DNA of 7,216 bases, from contig JAPPEF010000375.1 in assembly GCA_028875335.1 (NCBI GenBank), positions 1 through 7,216 of the forward strand. Reading direction: 5' to 3'. This stretch comes from Gemmatimonadota bacterium (lineage in GTDB: Bacteria > Latescibacterota > UBA2968 > UBA8231). The translations under genes were made by a program, and so were the position numbers. The notes beneath the pieces were generated by a model, which did no database searches, had not been told where the DNA came from, and was given only the letters and a program-made list of their open reading frames with translations. Within the stretch, counting starts at the first letter, position 1; the number at the start of each line of letters is the position of its first letter. This document shows, one piece after another, positions 4,831 through 7,216 of the stretch.

Positions 4831-6787
4831 CCTCACCTCCTTTTCCATACACATCCTCCACCCCGGCCCGCAACAACTCGGCCACGCTCCACGCCTGGGC
4901 GATGCAGCCGCGCGGAGCAAAAGGCGGCTCGGCGTCAAATATCTCCGAAACCGTACCCAAGCCCGCCTCGTTCAGATGCGCGGCAAAGCCGTCGAGAAGG
5001 GCGCGGCCGCGCTGGCGACCTGCTCGACCATGGCAACGACAAAGAGCAGTGATGTACGGGCCGATGAGCCAGCCCCACACCGTGCCCTGGTGATACGCGC
5101 TGTCGCGCTCCCAAGGACCGCCCGCATACCGAGCGCAGTACGCCGGGTCGCGCGGCGAGAGGCTGCGCAGGCCGCGCGGGGTCAGCAAGTGTTCGTCAGT
5201 CACGGATAAGATCCGCCGCGCCCGCGCCCCTTCGACGAGCGGAAAGGGCAATGAGAGCGCGAAAATTTGATTGGGGCGGATCGCCCAATCCGGCCCTTCG
5301 GGCGCGACCACGTCGCACAGGTACCCCCGCTCCTCACACCAGAACAGGCGATCAAAAGACGTGCGTACCGCAGCCGCGCGCTGGCCGTAATCGGCGCATT
5401 GGCCAAATGTCTCGGCCAAGTGCTGCAAAATTTTGAGCGCATTGTACCAGAGCGCATTGACCTCCACCGGCTTGCCCATGCGCGGCGTGACCACCCAATC
5501 GCCGATTTTGGCATCCATCCATGTCAATTGCACCCCCGGCTCCCCAGCCACGAGCAGACCGTCGGCATCAACCCGAATCTGATAGCGCGTACCACGCTCG
5601 TGCCAAGCGGCTATGTCTTCTAGCGTCGGCCACAGCTCGCTGGCAAACTCGTAGTCCTCGGTGTATTGCAAGTACTTGTAGAGCGCGACAAAAAACCACA
5701 ACGTCGCGTCAACGGCGTGATATTCCGGCTCCTCCCCCGCGTCGGGAAAGCGGTTGGGGATCATGCCCTCGCTGACGTGCTCGGCAAACGCCGCAAAGAT
5801 CCCCCGAGCCTCGGCAAAGCGCCCGGAGACCAAACAGAGGCCGGGCAGAGCGATCATGGTGTCGCGGCCCCAATCCGTGAACCAGTGATACCCCGCGACA
5901 ATGGTGTGCAAGCCATCCCCGCGCCGCACCAGAAACTGATCGACCGCCCGCGCCAGCGACCGCAGCAAAGGATCGGCGGCCCAAGGAGTGCGCACCTCCA
6001 CCTGCTGACGGCGCTCGATTTCGTCGGCAAGGAGTGCGAGAGGGTTGCGGCAGGCGGGCAGCTCAGTGGTCGCAAGTACGCCAACGGTGGCTCCGGGAGC
6101 GAGCCGCAGACGCAAATGGCCGGGCGTGAACAGGTCTTCGCTGTGATCAAGGCCGCGCTCTTCCTCGCGCGGATATTGGAAGTTGTAGTACCAGTCCGGA
6201 GCGGCTTCCCAGCACGCGCCCGGAACGAGGAGGTGAGCGGTGGGTTGCTCCTGATAGGGCCGATAGACCAGCGCGTCGTCAACCCAACCAGCCGTTGGGG
6301 CGACTTGATCGTTGGTCTGCACCAAGTTGTGATAATCCCGGCCCGCAAAAAAGGGACGCAATTCCAAACAAAGCGGCTCAGACGCCTCCACCAGCTCGTA
6401 CGCGACGACCAAGGCGTGCTCGCCCGCCAGCAACGCCAGCCGCTTGCGCAGCACCCACCCATCCCCCGCGTACGTCCACGTCGGCACCGGCTCGGTCGCA
6501 AAGGCAGTCAACCATTGGTCGCCCCGTGGATGAATGACTCCGGGGAAAATGCTGCAACTTAGCTCGATGCGGGCCGTGGGCAAGACCAAGGTCTCGTCGA
6601 GCCGCGAGAGCAACACCACCCGGCCAACCGGCGGACAGGTCGCCACGACCAGCAGGCCGTGGTAGCGCCGGGTGTGCGCACCGCTGACCGTAGAAGAGGC
6701 CCAGCCGCCCAAGCCATTGGTCTCTAGCCACTCGCGGGCAAAGCTGTCCTCGCTGCCTTGAGGCAGTGCGAAGGCGTCGGTAGTCAC
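4820..6787 (-). CDS. Amylo-alpha-1,6-glucosidase (GH133-type glycogen debranching enzyme)
   Basis: A 655-residue cytoplasmic enzyme that hydrolyses alpha-1,6 branch points of glycogen-like polymers. Residues 19-50 hold the hallmark N-terminal block EWLETNGLGGWASSTVSG and TRRYHGLLV. The N-terminal beta-rich domain extends to about 260. The C-terminal (alpha/alpha)6 catalytic domain follows, with GYHWFTDWGRDTMIALPGL (299-317), IPNRFPD, EYHAVDATLWF, LTWMDAKIGDWVVTPRMGKP plus EVNALWYNAL (421-451), AYHQGTVWGWLIGPY (564-578) and GCIAQAWSVAELLR (627-640). Acidic residues in the WGRD and WMDAK blocks are likely catalytic. The length is normal for bacterial and archaeal members. The start is GTG at 6787, directly preceded in frame by a TAA, and I see no Shine-Dalgarno. 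The leader is made of MITE-like copy 2, and GTG lies inside its flanking direct repeat. No alternative ATG precedes the conserved N-terminal block. Long frames on the other strand (for example 5666-6562) are shadows. Confidence 0.95.
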   Translation of the reverse strand: MTTDAFALPQGSEDSFAREWLETNGLGGWASSTVSGAHTRRYHGLLVVATCPPVGRVVLLSRLDETLVLPTARIELSCSIFPGVIHPRGDQWLTAFATEPVPTWTYAGDGWVLRKRLALLAGEHALVVAYELVEASEPLCLELRPFFAGRDYHNLVQTNDQVAPTAGWVDDALVYRPYQEQPTAHLLVPGACWEAAPDWYYNFQYPREEERGLDHSEDLFTPGHLRLRLAPGATVGVLATTELPACRNPLALLADEIERRQQVEVRTPWAADPLLRSLARAVDQFLVRRGDGLHTIVAGYHWFTDWGRDTMIALPGLCLVSGRFAEARGIFAAFAEHVSEGMIPNRFPDAGEEPEYHAVDATLWFFVALYKYLQYTEDYEFASELWPTLEDIAAWHERGTRYQIRVDADGLLVAGEPGVQLTWMDAKIGDWVVTPRMGKPVEVNALWYNALKILQHLAETFGQCADYGQRAAAVRTSFDRLFWCEERGYLCDVVAPEGPDWAIRPNQIFALSLPFPLVEGARARRILSVTDEHLLTPRGLRSLSPRDPAYCARYAGGPWERDSAYHQGTVWGWLIGPYITALCRCHGRAGRQRGRALLDGFAAHLNEAGLGTVSEIFDAEPPFAPRGCIAQAWSVAELLRAGVEDVYGKGGEDDV

Positions 6788-6792
6788 TTACT
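6784..6792. repeat. 9-bp direct repeat flanking element copy 2 (left; likely target-site duplication)
   Basis: TCACTTACT here is repeated exactly at 6926-6934, on either side of element copy 2. On the minus strand it reads AGTAAGTGA and contains the GTG start codon (6787-6785) of the debranching enzyme and the in-frame TAA just before it. Confidence 0.65.
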
Positions 6793-6925
6793 GACTGACG
6801 TTACATACGGTCATCAAGGTATAAGATACTTCGACTCCGCTTCGCTTTGCTCAGCATGACAGCGGTTGGTGCTTGTCATGCTGAGCAAAGCGAAGTATCC
6901 CATATCTAATCGCTTTTGCATAACA
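6793..6925 (+). mobile_element. MITE-like non-coding inverted-repeat element, copy 2
   Basis: This 133-bp segment fills the gap between acs and the debranching-enzyme gene. It has a perfect 22-bp inverted repeat (6840-6861 with 6874-6895) around a 12-nt loop, and imperfect termini (TGACGTTAC from 6796; TGATGTTAT reading inward from 6928). The alignable end overlaps the right direct repeat by three bases, so the exact right border is uncertain by that much. In this orientation it aligns with copy 1 read on the minus strand: shared GACTCCGCTTCG block in the long arm, GCTCAGCATG, TTGTCATGCTGAGC and CCCATA-CTAAT. Copy 2 lacks about 8-9 nt of copy 1's loop. There is no coding capacity. In RNA it would form a strong hairpin between two co-directional genes. 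Confidence 0.78.
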
Positions 6926-6929
6926 TCAC

Positions 6930-7216
<287 letters not shown>

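Noticed and set aside
4660..4938. Longer 92-residue form of the small protein
   Set aside because: Its first 36 residues come from the out-of-frame end of the debranching-enzyme gene, and the perfect Shine-Dalgarno points to the ATG pair at 4830/4827.
5666..6562. 298-codon open frame on the plus strand opposite the debranching enzyme
   Set aside because: It lies wholly within a gene with clear GH133-type motifs on the other strand. Its translation is basic and low in complexity, with no recognisable domain.

Overview
The window reads as a fragment of a GC-rich genome of a diderm bacterium. A TonB-dependent outer-membrane receptor carries an N-terminal carboxypeptidase-regulatory-like domain, and a secreted protein ends in a 'YPNPFN ... 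WDGRN ... NGAY' FlgD-Ig/type-A sorting-like tail. That combination is typical of the Bacteroidota/FCB group and related candidate phyla (Latescibacterota, KSB1, Zixibacteria, Marinimicrobia and similar). I cannot fix the phylum from sequence alone. Every gene I can support lies on the minus strand, so the window is read from its right end to its left.

Unit A (about 7216 to 4660): the C-terminal end of acetyl-CoA synthetase (acs), then a complete amylo-alpha-1,6-glucosidase (GH133-type glycogen debranching enzyme), then a 56-residue protein of unknown function whose start overlaps the debranching enzyme's stop.

Unit B (about 4625 to beyond position 1): a vitamin B12 acquisition operon. It has a near-consensus sigma70-type promoter, a complete cobalamin riboswitch, a TonB-dependent receptor (BtuB-type), a secreted beta-propeller protein comparable to the BtuG B12-capturing propellers of Bacteroides, and a PduO-type cob(I)alamin adenosyltransferase truncated by the window edge. 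Read together: B12 is captured at the cell surface, moved across the outer membrane, and adenosylated in the cytoplasm, with the whole set under B12 feedback. A terminator-like hairpin and U-tract lie inside the first codons of btuB, so the likely expression platform overlaps the signal-peptide coding sequence.

Three gaps between co-directional genes hold hairpin-forming repeats. Two of them (399-543 and 6793-6925) are copies, in opposite orientation, of one short non-coding MITE-like element with terminal inverted repeats, a long perfect stem and compensatory base changes. Each is flanked by a direct repeat of the form TCAYTTA, and each begins next to the stop codon of the upstream gene. Removing the element plus one repeat copy restores tight operon junctions: acs TAA directly followed by the GTG of the debranching enzyme, and propeller TGA followed 12 nt later by the ATG of the adenosyltransferase. 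The third gap (1951-2085) carries a different hairpin repeat built on CTTCGACAAGCTCAG, whose arm includes the btuB stop codon. I see no tRNA, rRNA, CRISPR array, transposase or integrase.
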